Shown here: one piece after another, positions 1 through 5,888 of the stretch
Layout of the letters: every line of letters begins with the position of its first letter
Position numbering within the stretch: position 1 is the first letter of the stretch
DNA from: Comamonadaceae bacterium
GTDB lineage: Bacteria; Pseudomonadota; Gammaproteobacteria; Burkholderiales; Burkholderiaceae_C
Reading direction: 5' to 3'
Assembly (NCBI GenBank): GCA_947478935.1
Contig: CANJXV010000167.1
Location: 1 to 5,896, forward strand
Length of the DNA stretch: 5,896 nt
Program-made: the position numbers and the translations under genes
Notes under the pieces: generated by a model
Told to the model about the DNA's origin: nothing
The model's input: only the letters and a program-made list of their open reading frames with translations
Databases searched by the model: none

Positions 1-25
1 ACCCTAGGCATTACCGGCTTATGGC

Positions 26-31
26 TATAAT
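26..31 (+). promoter_or_regulatory. -10 box of the tRNA promoter
   Basis: A perfect TATAAT lies 10 nt upstream of the mature tRNA 5' end. Transcription would start near position 38, giving a leader of only about four nucleotides for RNase P to remove. The stretch between the -10 box and the expected start contains a C/G-rich run (CCGCC, 34-38), as in stable-RNA promoters under stringent control. No convincing -35 element is present at the proper distance (positions 2-9 read CCCTAGGC). The promoter therefore either relies on its strong -10 or uses an activator or UP-like sequence outside the window. The -10 match is seen directly; the regulation is inferred. Confidence 0.7.
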
Positions 32-41
32 TTCCGCCTTC

Positions 42-118
42 GGTGATATAGCTCAGTTGGTTAGAGCGCAGCATTCATAATGCTGATGTCGGTGGTTCAA
101 ATCCACCTATCACCACCA
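42..118 (+). tRNA. tRNA-Met (anticodon CAT), elongator type
   Basis: This is a 77-nt cloverleaf with an encoded 3' CCA. The acceptor stem GGTGATA (42-48) pairs perfectly with TATCACC (108-114), with discriminator A115 and CCA at 116-118. The D-arm carries AGCTCAGTTGGTTAGAGC. The anticodon stem CAGCA/TGCTG (69-73/81-85) encloses the loop TTCATAA, placing the anticodon CAT at 76-78. The T-arm is GGTGG/CCACC around TTCAAAT. It is not the initiator: the first acceptor pair G-C is intact and the anticodon stem lacks the three consecutive G-C pairs of initiator tRNAs. A CAT anticodon could also belong to tRNA-Ile2 (lysidine-modified), which the sequence alone does not fully exclude, but the overall body favours elongator Met. 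Confidence 0.95.
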
Positions 119-130
119 CATTACGGGTCG

Positions 131-155
131 AAAAGGGCGCTTCAGTGCCCTTTTT
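131..155 (+). terminator. Rho-independent terminator of the tRNA gene
   Basis: The arm AAAAGGGCGC (131-140) pairs with GTGCCCTTTT (145-154), including one G-T pair, around the loop TTCA, and the run TTTTT lies at 151-155. It sits 12 nt after the tRNA CCA and 28 nt before the next start codon, so it should end the tRNA transcript. The A-tract on the 5' arm mirrors the T-tract, as is usual for intrinsic terminators. Some read-through into the downstream genes is possible because no separate promoter is evident in the short gap. Confidence 0.85.
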
Positions 156-182
156 CATGCCCTTCAGCCTCTGGACAACACC

Positions 183-575
183 ATGAACCGCTGGATTCCT
201 GCGCTTACTGCGCGACTTGTTCTCCCGCCTTGGGGCCGCACCTACCTGGTTTGCGCCGCCATGGTTATGTTTGTATCGTTCTGGACGGGCCTTGTGTTGG
301 GACCTGCGCAGGCCCAAAGCGCTCGCATTTTTCCAAAGCAAGCGCAGCGGGCGTTGCTACAGGTCACGCAAGCCCCCGACATCTTGCTCAACGGCAAACC
401 CGCCCGACTGGCTCCTGGCGCGCGTATTCGCAGCAGTAATGATTTACTTGTGTTGTCGGGCACCCTCACTGGTCAATCTCTCGTTGTGAACGTGCTGTTG
501 GAACCCGGCGGCCTGGTCAAAGAGGTTTGGATTCTCAGCCCGCAAGAAGCGGCCCAGGCGATTGCCAAACCCTAA
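183..575 (+). CDS. Small exported protein of unknown function upstream of miaB
   Basis: The product has 130 residues. I recognise no named domain. The N-terminus has a basic stretch (R3, R11, R19), a hydrophobic segment at about residues 21-41, and a plausible signal peptidase I site after the AQA motif (residues 42-44), so the mature protein would be about 86 residues in the periplasm. The mature part is Ala/Leu-rich with short motifs such as LNGKPARLAPGARIR and GLVKEVWIL. My recollection is that similar small proteins occur next to miaB in other Burkholderiales; this could not be checked here. The start at 183 has only a weak GGA ribosome-binding core at 173-175. An internal ATG at 261 would remove the charged n-region, so 183 is preferred. 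Its stop is 20 nt before the miaB start, suggesting co-transcription. No reaction or partner can be assigned. Confidence 0.8.
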   Translation: MNRWIPALTARLVLPPWGRTYLVCAAMVMFVSFWTGLVLGPAQAQSARIFPKQAQRALLQVTQAPDILLNGKPARLAPGARIRSSNDLLVLSGTLTGQSLVVNVLLEPGGLVKEVWILSPQEAAQAIAKP

Positions 576-595
576 GCCAAAAGCGCGTGACCCAA

Positions 596-1945
596 ATGAA
601 TAAAAAAGTCTTCATTAAAACCTTCGGCTGCCAGATGAACGAGTACGACTCGGACAAGATGGCCGATGTGCTGGGCGCTGCCGACGGCTACGAGAAAACT
701 TCGGTGATGGAGGAGGCGGACCTGATTTTGTTTAACACTTGCTCGGTGCGGGAAAAAGCCCAGGAAAAAGTGTTTTCGGACCTTGGCCGCGCGCGGCAGT
801 TACGCAAAAAAGGCGCGCAAATCGGTGTGGGTGGATGTGTCGCCAGCCAGGAGGGTGCGGCGATTATTGAGCGCGCGCCCTATGTGGATGTGGTGTTTGG
901 CCCGCAAACCTTGCACCGTCTGCCGGAGATGCTGCGCCAGCGGAGTTTGCAAAACAAGCCACAGGTGGATATCAGCTTTCCCGAGATCGAGAAGTTTGAC
1001 CACTTACCCGCGGCCAAGGTCGAAGGTGCCTGCGCCTTTGTAAGTGTGATGGAGGGTTGTTCTAAATACTGCAGCTATTGCGTCGTACCCTATACCCGAG
1101 GTGAAGAAATTCACCGACCGTTTGAGGACGTACTGGTCGAAGTGGCCGGTTTGGCAGACCAGGGCGTGAAGGAAATTACCCTGCTCGGGCAAAACGTCAA
1201 TGCCTACCGCGCGTCCATGGGCGGCAGCGGTGAGATGGCGGATTTTGCAACCCTGCTGGAGTATGTGGCGGCCATACCTGGAATTGAGCGGTTGCGCTTT
1301 ACCACTAGCCACCCCAATGAATTTACCCCCTCGCTGATTGCTGCTTATGGCAAATTGCCACAGCTGGTCAGTCATCTGCACTTGCCAGTGCAACACGGGT
1401 CGGACCGTATTTTGATGGCGATGAAGCGCGGCTACACGGCGATGGAATACAAAAGCACGGTGCGTAAATTGCGCGCTATCCGCCCCGATTTGGCGCTGAG
1501 CAGCGACTTTATTGTTGGCTTCCCCAGCGAAACCGATGCAGACCATGCCAAGCTGATGCAGCTGCTAGAGGACTTGCAGTTCGACAATAGTTTCAGTTTT
1601 ATTTTCAGTCCCAGGCCGGGCACCCCTGCTGCTAATTTGCCTGACGCCACGCCGCATGAAATCAAACTCAAACGCTTGCAAGAGGTGCAAGCAGCGATTA
1701 ATGCCAGCATTGCCCGTATCAGCCAGAGCCGCCTGGGCACAGTGCAGCGCATTTTGGTGGAAGGCCCGTCCAAGCGCGATGGCAGCGAGTTGATGGGCCG
1801 CACTGAATGCAACCGGGTAGTGAATTTCGCAGGCCCCGCGCGTTTGATGGGCCAATTGATAGACGTGCGCATTACCGAGACGCGCACCTATTCGTTGCGC
1901 GGCGAAGTGGTGACGCAAGAGGGTACAAGCCATGGCCTATCGTAA
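596..1945 (+). CDS. miaB: tRNA-2-methylthio-N6-dimethylallyladenosine synthase MiaB
   Basis: This is a 449-residue radical-SAM methylthiotransferase. It converts i6A37 to ms2i6A37 in tRNAs that read UNN codons, using two [4Fe-4S] clusters and SAM in the cytoplasm. The N-terminal UPF0004 domain starts with KTFGCQMNEYDSD and carries its cluster ligands at C12, C49 and C81 (GGCVASQEG). The radical-SAM cluster motif is CSKYCSYC at C155, C159 and C162. Further family motifs are TLLGQNVNAY (195-204), HLPVQHGSDRIL (262-273) and DFIVGFPSET (304-313). A C-terminal TRAM RNA-binding domain covers about 376-440. The frame is open upstream to an ATG at 527, which would add 23 residues overlapping the preceding gene. 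The start at 596 gives the standard family N-terminus (MNKKVFIKTFGCQMN) although no good Shine-Dalgarno precedes it. The length is normal and all catalytic cysteines are present. Confidence 0.97.
   Translation: MNKKVFIKTFGCQMNEYDSDKMADVLGAADGYEKTSVMEEADLILFNTCSVREKAQEKVFSDLGRARQLRKKGAQIGVGGCVASQEGAAIIERAPYVDVVFGPQTLHRLPEMLRQRSLQNKPQVDISFPEIEKFDHLPAAKVEGACAFVSVMEGCSKYCSYCVVPYTRGEEIHRPFEDVLVEVAGLADQGVKEITLLGQNVNAYRASMGGSGEMADFATLLEYVAAIPGIERLRFTTSHPNEFTPSLIAAYGKLPQLVSHLHLPVQHGSDRILMAMKRGYTAMEYKSTVRKLRAIRPDLALSSDFIVGFPSETDADHAKLMQLLEDLQFDNSFSFIFSPRPGTPAANLPDATPHEIKLKRLQEVQAAINASIARISQSRLGTVQRILVEGPSKRDGSELMGRTECNRVVNFAGPARLMGQLIDVRITETRTYSLRGEVVTQEGTSHGLS
1918..1923 (+). promoter_or_regulatory. 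Ribosome-binding site of the lipocalin gene
   Basis: AGAGGG inside the last codons of miaB lies 8 nt before the ATG at 1932. It is the clearest Shine-Dalgarno in this plus-strand group and fixes the lipocalin start inside the miaB coding region. Confidence 0.65.
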
Positions 1946-2477
1946 GCTCGCGGTGGGCGTCGCGCTGCTTAGCTTGCTTGGGACCTGCGGCGTCTTTGCG
2001 GCACCGCCATTGCCCACCGTCATCGCCATTGATGTGCCGCGCTACTTGGGTAGCTGGTACGAAATTGCCAAATTCCCCAACTGGTTTCAGAAAAAATGTG
2101 TAGGCAACACACGTGCCGAATACACCTTGCGTAGCGATGCTTCGCTGCAGGTGATCAATCGCTGCAAGCTAGCATCCGGACAAATGGACGAGGCCATAGG
2201 CGCGGCGCGCCAGATCGGCAATGCCAGCTCGCCCAAATTGCAAGTTCGCTTTGCGCCGCAATGGTTATCGATCATTCCCGCCGTGTGGGGCGATTACTGG
2301 GTGATTGCCCTGGACGACAACTACCAGTGGGTTGCAGTCAGTGAGCCAGGGCGTGAGTATTTATGGATTCTGTCGCGTACGCCCCGCATGGATGCTCAAA
2401 TCTATGCCAGTTTGTTAGAGCGGCTTAGCAGCCTGGGGCTGGATGTGCAAAAGCTGGAGTTAACGCCGCAGGATTAA
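1932..2477 (+). CDS. blc: Bacterial lipocalin (Blc-like), exported
   Basis: This is a 181-residue lipocalin of the Blc/apolipoprotein-D type, a beta-barrel thought to bind or shuttle lipids or lysophospholipids in the envelope. Sequence signs are the lipocalin first conserved region YLGSWYEIAKFPNWFQ (residues 38-53, with G40-x-W42), followed by YTLRSDASLQVINRC and the block YWVIALDDNYQWVAVSEPGREYLWILSRTP (122-151). The N-terminus is a signal peptide. C19 stands in LLGTC, a poor lipobox because of threonine at -1; cleavage by signal peptidase I after VFA (residue 23) is an alternative. It may therefore be periplasmic rather than an outer-membrane lipoprotein, unlike E. coli Blc. C56 and C78 could form a disulfide. 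It overlaps the miaB stop by 14 nt and has a good Shine-Dalgarno, implying co-expression. Ligand and physiological role are not visible from the sequence. Confidence 0.92.
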   Translation: MAYRKLAVGVALLSLLGTCGVFAAPPLPTVIAIDVPRYLGSWYEIAKFPNWFQKKCVGNTRAEYTLRSDASLQVINRCKLASGQMDEAIGAARQIGNASSPKLQVRFAPQWLSIIPAVWGDYWVIALDDNYQWVAVSEPGREYLWILSRTPRMDAQIYASLLERLSSLGLDVQKLELTPQD

Positions 2478-2491
2478 TGCGCCGCGCCTGA

Positions 2492-3856
2492 TTAGAAAGG
2501 CATCCTGGGCATGCCCTTCATTGAGGCCATGCGCTTCATCATTTTCATCATCCCGCCGCCGCTCATTTTTTTCATCATGTCCTGCATTTGCTCAAATTCT
2601 TTGAGCATGCGGTTGACCTCTTGTACCTGCACCCCGGCCCCAGCGGCAATGCGGCGCTTGCGCGTGGCTTTGATCAGGTCCGGTTTACGCCGCTCTAGTG
2701 GCGTCATGCTGTGAATGATGCCTTCCTTGCGCCGGATATCTTTTTCCGCTTTATCCATATCCACCTGACCGGCTTTGGCCGCCATGGCAGCCGGCAGTTT
2801 GTCCATTAGGCTGGATAGCCCGCCCATTTGTTTCATCTGCTGGATTTGGCTGAGGAAATCATTGAGGTCAAAGCTGGCGCCGCTTTTCACTTTAGCCGCC
2901 AGTTTTTGCGCGGCTTCCACGTTCACGCCAGCGGTCACTTGTTCGACCAGTGCCACGATATCGCCCATGCCCAAAATGCGCCCGGCGTGGCGGTCAGCGT
3001 CGAAGACTTCCAGTCCGTCTATTTTTTCGCTGGTACCAGCGAATTTGATGGGCGCGCCTGTCACTTGGCGCACCGAAAGCGCCGCGCCGCCGCGCGAATC
3101 GCCATCGGTTTTGGTCAGAATAATGCCCGTCAGCGGCAACGCTTCCTTAAAGGCTTTGGCCGTGTTGATAGCGTCCTGGCCCTGCATGGCGTCCACCACA
3201 AACAAGGTTTCAATCGGTTTCAGCGCGGCATGCAGATCTTGGATCTCGCGCATCAGCAGCTCATCTATTGCCAATCGGCCCGCGGTATCGACCAGCAGCA
3301 CATCAAAGAAATGGCGTTTGGCATAGTCCAGCGCCGCCAGCGCGATGGCGACGGGTTTTTGATCCGGGCTGCTTGGAAAAAATTCGGCCCCGGCCTGGGC
3401 GGTCACCGTTTTGAGCTGTTCGATGGCCGCTGGGCGGTACACGTCTCCCGAGACGGTGAGCACTTTTTTCTTGCGCTTATCGATCAGGTGCTTGGCCAGC
3501 TTGGCGGTGGTGGTGGTTTTGCCGGCGCCCTGCAAGCCCGCCATCAAAATCACGGCCGGGGGTTGCACCGCTAAATTAATGTCACTGACGCCCTGGCCCA
3601 TGGTCGCTGCCAGCTCCTGGTTGACGATGCTTACCAGCAACTGGCCGGGTTGCAGAGAGCCCAGCACTTCGCGGCCCAGTGCTTTTTCTTTGACGCGGGC
3701 GATGAAGTCGCGCACCACTGGCAGCGCGACATCGGCCTCCAGCAAGGCCATGCGTACCTCGCGCAGCATCTCCGCCACATTGTCTTCGGTAATGCGGGAC
3801 TGGCCCCGCAAAGTCTTGACCAGGCGGGACAGTTTGTCAGTAAGAGCGGAGGCCAT
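2492..3856 (-). CDS. ffh: Signal recognition particle protein Ffh
   Basis: This is a 454-residue SRP54-family GTPase. With 4.5S RNA it binds signal sequences of nascent inner-membrane proteins and delivers ribosomes to FtsY. The N domain is a helical bundle (residues 1-90, with LREVRMALLEADVALPVV). The G domain has the P-loop GLQGAGKT (107-114), DVYRPAA (138-144), DTAGR (190-194) and TKTDGDSRGGAAL (248-260). The C-terminal M domain (about 325-454) has the RNA-binding stretch around RKRRIAAGAG and a methionine-rich tail ending near MGMPRMPF-like residues, which forms the signal-sequence groove. The start ATG (3854-3856) gives the standard N-terminus; only a weak GGA precedes it. All GTPase motifs are intact and the length is typical. 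It converges on the lipocalin gene with a 14-nt gap and is divergent from the CcsA-domain gene. The 4.5S RNA gene is not in this window. Confidence 0.98.
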   Translation of the reverse strand: MASALTDKLSRLVKTLRGQSRITEDNVAEMLREVRMALLEADVALPVVRDFIARVKEKALGREVLGSLQPGQLLVSIVNQELAATMGQGVSDINLAVQPPAVILMAGLQGAGKTTTTAKLAKHLIDKRKKKVLTVSGDVYRPAAIEQLKTVTAQAGAEFFPSSPDQKPVAIALAALDYAKRHFFDVLLVDTAGRLAIDELLMREIQDLHAALKPIETLFVVDAMQGQDAINTAKAFKEALPLTGIILTKTDGDSRGGAALSVRQVTGAPIKFAGTSEKIDGLEVFDADRHAGRILGMGDIVALVEQVTAGVNVEAAQKLAAKVKSGASFDLNDFLSQIQQMKQMGGLSSLMDKLPAAMAAKAGQVDMDKAEKDIRRKEGIIHSMTPLERRKPDLIKATRKRRIAAGAGVQVQEVNRMLKEFEQMQDMMKKMSGGGMMKMMKRMASMKGMPRMPF

Positions 3857-3925
3857 AGGTTTCCAGGGTGGGATAGTGGCAGAGGCGGCAGTCGCTGCGC
3901 TGTCGCCGGCAGAGGGACAAAAGGC

Positions 3926-3931
3926 TAAACT
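3926..3931 (+). promoter_or_regulatory. Candidate -10 box placing transcription start at the ATG
   Basis: TAAACT matches four of six positions of TATAAT, including the three most conserved ones. Only six nucleotides separate it from the ATG at 3938, so the expected transcription start falls on or beside the start codon. No Shine-Dalgarno is present in those six bases. A leaderless mRNA is a plausible reading. The -35 region at 17-18 nt upstream is poor, so the promoter is only a candidate. Confidence 0.4.
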
Positions 3932-3937
3932 GTTGCC

Positions 3938-4741
3938 ATGATTTTAGACAGCGCATTGTCCCCGGGCTTGGCCTTGAGCATATTGGCGGTACTGGCCTAT
4001 CTCTGGCCCGCGCTGCGCGCGCGCGGCCAGGGCGCGCTAGCCGCCCGCGTTTGGGTAGCCATCGCCTGGCTGGCGCATGCGGGTACCTTAATCATGGCCT
4101 TTGCAGATGTACCCTCGCGTTTTGGCTTTGCGCCCGCGTTGTCAGTGACGGCTTGGATGATTGCCACCAGCTACGCGGTCGAGAGCCAGGTGTTTCCCCA
4201 GTTGCCTGCGCGCTGGGCCCTGAGCGCCTTAGGCGCGATGTCCGTGGTGCTGGCTTGGCTTTTTCCGGGCAAGCTTGTGCCGGTGACCGCCTCGGCATGG
4301 CTGCCGCTGCATATGGCGGTGGCGATTTCTTGTTATGGCTTGTTTGGCGTGGCGGCCGTCCATGCCTGGTTCATGACCCGGGCCGAAGCGCGAATGCGTA
4401 TGGGCGTGGAAACCCAAAGCGGCCTGCCATTGCTCACCCTGGAGCGACTGACCTATCGTTTTGTTGCTGCCGGATTTGTGTTGCTGTCCGCGACGCTAGT
4501 GGTGGGTTATCAGTTCGGCGACTTGGTCTATGGCCATGAACACGCCTGGCGCTGGGACCATAAAACTGTATTTTCTGTATTGTCATGGTTGACTTTTGCA
4601 GTGCTGCTGATAGGGCGTTCGCGTTTTGGCTGGCGCGGTAAGCGCGCGGTCTATCTCTTGTATGCAGGAACTGGCTTTCTGTTTTTGGCCTATGTGGGTT
4701 CGCGTTTTGTGCTGGAAGTGATTTTGGGCCGGACGGCATGA
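3938..4741 (+). CDS. Inner-membrane CcsA/HemX-domain protein (YpjD-like)
   Basis: This is a 267-residue very hydrophobic protein with about eight predicted membrane segments. It belongs to the cytochrome c assembly (CcsA/ResC/HemX) superfamily and resembles the YpjD branch found next to ffh in many proteobacteria. The family signature is the WRWDHKTVFSVLSWL segment (residues 204-218), which corresponds to the WGWDPKETWS-type region of CcsA proteins. Histidines H47, H125 and H208 sit in or near membrane ends and are candidate heme ligands by analogy. It is shorter than true CcsA or CcmC/CcmF heme-handling proteins, and no other cytochrome c maturation gene is nearby, so a direct role in heme delivery is inference; the function of YpjD is poorly defined. 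It heads an overlapping unit, its TGA sharing bases with the next ATG (ATGA). No Shine-Dalgarno precedes the start; a -10-like box lies just upstream. Confidence 0.88.
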   Translation: MILDSALSPGLALSILAVLAYLWPALRARGQGALAARVWVAIAWLAHAGTLIMAFADVPSRFGFAPALSVTAWMIATSYAVESQVFPQLPARWALSALGAMSVVLAWLFPGKLVPVTASAWLPLHMAVAISCYGLFGVAAVHAWFMTRAEARMRMGVETQSGLPLLTLERLTYRFVAAGFVLLSATLVVGYQFGDLVYGHEHAWRWDHKTVFSVLSWLTFAVLLIGRSRFGWRGKRAVYLLYAGTGFLFLAYVGSRFVLEVILGRTA

Positions 4742-4959
4742 AATATTTGCTGCTCTTGCTGCTTGCCTTGCTGATTGCTTGGCAGTGGCGTACCCACCGG
4801 GCCGCCAAAGACCGCGAACCCAAAGCCGGTTCGCCGCAAAAACCTATCGAGATGCTGGCCTGCAGGCATTGTGGCACCCATGTGGCTGCCCAAGAGGCCA
4901 CACAAGGCGAGGCCGGTGTGTATTGCAGTACAGCACACAAGCGCCTGCATGAAGCATAA
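4738..4959 (+). CDS. Small membrane-anchored PP0621-like putative zinc-binding protein
   Basis: The product has 73 residues. Residues 3-15 form a leucine-rich membrane anchor (signal anchor, or an uncleaved signal), followed by a basic, proline-containing linker. A compact C-terminal motif follows: C42-R-H-C45 with H48, then YC63-S-T-A-H67. This CxxC plus CxxxH layout suggests one zinc site, and I place it in the PP0621 family by this pattern and its position before ampD. The start shares the ATGA overlap with the upstream gene, so translation is probably coupled. The last 11 nt overlap the ampD start. The function is unknown; metal binding is an inference from the cysteine/histidine spacing. 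The 73-residue size seems normal for this type of protein, and both cysteine pairs and the anchor are intact. Confidence 0.85.
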   Translation: MKYLLLLLLALLIAWQWRTHRAAKDREPKAGSPQKPIEMLACRHCGTHVAAQEATQGEAGVYCSTAHKRLHEA

Positions 4960-5584
4960 GCGCGGCACAGGCCCTGGCGCTGAAGCGTTGAACTTGATAT
5001 CCCCGGGCCAGACCTTATCCAGCGCACCCTGGACGCAGGGCTGGTACGCAGGTGCGCAGCATCGCGCATCGCCCAATCGCGGCACCAGGCCGGTGGACGC
5101 AGTGCTGGACCTGGTGCTGCTGCATTCCATCAGTCTGCCGCCAGGCGATTACGGCGGTGATGCGGTGGAGCGCTTGTTTACCAATACGCTGGACTGGGAT
5201 GCCCATCCTTATTTCCAATCCATCCGAGGCCTAGAAGTGTCGGCCCATTTTTTTATTCGCCGTGATGGCGCTTTGTGGCAGTTTGTTAGTTGCAATGACC
5301 GGGCCTGGCATGCAGGCCAGTCGTCCTTTCGGGGCCGCGACAACTGCAATGACTTCTCAATTGGCATCGAACTCGAGGGGCTGGAGGGCCAGACGTTCGA
5401 GTCGACCCAGTACGAATGCCTTTGCACACTGCTACGCGCTGTGTCTGAACACTATCCGGTGCGCCACCTTGCGGGTCATAGCGATGTGGCGCCTGGCCGG
5501 AAAATGGATCCGGGGCCCGGTTTTAAATGGTCGCGTTTGTCCGATATGGCGGCGCAATTGGACTTGAATGTCCCCGACCATTAA
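4949..5584 (+). CDS. ampD: 1,6-anhydro-N-acetylmuramyl-L-alanine amidase AmpD
   Basis: This is a 211-residue zinc amidase (Amidase_2/PGRP fold). It cleaves the bond between anhydro-MurNAc and L-alanine of recycled muropeptides in the cytoplasm; in many bacteria its loss raises AmpC beta-lactamase through AmpR. Visible active-site features are zinc ligand H59 in LLHSISLPPG, H177 in AGHSDVAPGRK and D187 in KMDPGPG. Also present are E141 in IGIELEG and K185, the expected catalytic/structural residues, and WHAG (120-123). No export signal is seen, in agreement with AmpD rather than periplasmic AmiD or AmpDh2/3. The frame is open upstream to 4775 but that part only shadows the preceding gene. ATG 4949 overlaps that gene by 11 nt and lacks a Shine-Dalgarno, so coupled translation is likely. 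TTG at 4988 is an alternative start. No ampR or ampC is in the window. Confidence 0.96.
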   Translation: MKHKRGTGPGAEALNLISPGQTLSSAPWTQGWYAGAQHRASPNRGTRPVDAVLDLVLLHSISLPPGDYGGDAVERLFTNTLDWDAHPYFQSIRGLEVSAHFFIRRDGALWQFVSCNDRAWHAGQSSFRGRDNCNDFSIGIELEGLEGQTFESTQYECLCTLLRAVSEHYPVRHLAGHSDVAPGRKMDPGPGFKWSRLSDMAAQLDLNVPDH

Positions 5585-5697
5585 TTTTTTTAGTCCTTGT
5601 TTTTTTACAACAAGCCCCAAAACAGTGCGGGCGGCGCAGGGCCGGATTCGCAAAGTCAAATCTATTGGGGCTGTAAGCATGCCAATCCGCGCAAACC

Positions 5698-5753
5698 CCC
5701 CGCGCTAACGCCATTTGGTAGCTGAAAGTACCTAAATGCAAGGCCTGGCGGGG
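5698..5753 (+). other. Imperfect stem-loop in the intergenic region
   Basis: An outer stem CCCCGC (5698-5703) pairs with GCGGGG (5748-5753). An inner stem CATTTGGTA (5712-5720) pairs with TACCTAAATG (5729-5738) with one bulged T, around an 8-nt loop. It has no T-run, so it is not an intrinsic terminator. It lies upstream of the predicted promoter, so it would not be part of the downstream leader from that promoter. The significance is uncertain and it may be chance. Confidence 0.3.
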
Positions 5754-5791
5754 TGTGCCTGCGATTGCGAAAAATTGGCAGGCTACTTTGC

Positions 5792-5818
5792 AGTGCACGG
5801 GTTTTTGTCTTGTGCACT
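5792..5818. repeat. GTGCAC-containing inverted repeat, 7-bp arms
   Basis: AGTGCAC (5792-5798) and GTGCACT (5812-5818) are perfect inverted copies separated by 13 nt. Because GTGCAC is itself palindromic, the core also repeats directly at 19-bp spacing. The pair lies 25 nt upstream of the first NrdR-like box and about 42 nt upstream of the -35 element, a position suitable for an activator or repressor. No known regulator is assigned. Confidence 0.4.
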
Positions 5819-5842
5819 ATTTTTATCGAAATCAGAGCCGGT

Positions 5843-5858
5843 ACACTACCTGTAGTGG
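5843..5858. promoter_or_regulatory. NrdR box 1 (distal), ribonucleotide reductase repressor site
   Basis: ACACTACCTGTAGTGG is a 16-nt near-palindrome (ACACTAC/GTAGTGG core) resembling the NrdR consensus ACAC-AT-AT-GTGT. NrdR is the ATP/dATP-sensing zinc-finger/ATP-cone repressor of ribonucleotide reductase genes. It normally binds two boxes on the same helix face; this one starts exactly 32 bp before the second. The centre deviates from the usual AT-rich core, so it is the weaker of the two. Confidence 0.75.
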
Positions 5859-5859
5859 C

Positions 5860-5888
5860 TTGCCAGCCGGTCGCACACCATATATAGT
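5860..5888 (+). promoter_or_regulatory. Sigma-70 promoter of the gene beyond the right edge
   Basis: The -35 element TTGCCA (5860-5865) matches five of six consensus bases. After an ideal 17-bp spacer comes the -10 element TATAGT (5883-5888), also five of six. Transcription should start near 5895, at the window edge, reading rightwards. The -10 is embedded in NrdR box 2 and the -35 begins 2 nt after NrdR box 1, so a bound NrdR would block polymerase. This is the strongest promoter match in the window. Confidence 0.75.

Noticed and set aside
42..118. tRNA gene as an integration (att) site
   Set aside because: No integrase gene or duplicated tRNA 3' end is found in the window.
527..595. Upstream in-frame ATG that would extend MiaB by 23 residues
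   Set aside because: The extension overlaps the preceding gene and has no family similarity. Position 596 gives the standard MiaB N-terminus.
1004..1546. Minus-strand open frame opposite miaB (180 residues)
   Set aside because: It is antisense to an intact miaB. No domain or ribosome-binding site supports it.
2470..2505. Possible bidirectional terminator between the lipocalin and ffh stops
   Set aside because: AGGAT/ATCCT arms are only five pairs with a long loop and no T-run on either strand.
2828..3574. Long plus-strand open frame opposite ffh (248 residues)
   Set aside because: It lies wholly antisense to an intact, highly conserved ffh. Its composition is a mirror of the ffh codons and it has no recognisable domain.
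4775..4948. Upstream in-frame ATG that would extend AmpD by 58 residues
   Set aside because: This stretch is the off-frame shadow of the PP0621-like gene and is unlike any AmpD N-terminus.
5596..5614. Hairpin CTTGTT/AACAAG after ampD as an intrinsic terminator
   Set aside because: The stem is short and A/T-rich, and the T-run is in the loop rather than after the stem.
5523..5798. Minus-strand open frame across the ampD end and the intergenic region
   Set aside because: It has no recognisable protein features and it runs into the ampD 3' end. It is likely chance.
5736..5855. Short plus-strand frame of 39 codons before the nrd-type promoter
   Set aside because: There is no Shine-Dalgarno, it ends inside NrdR box 1, and it is upstream of the predicted transcription start.
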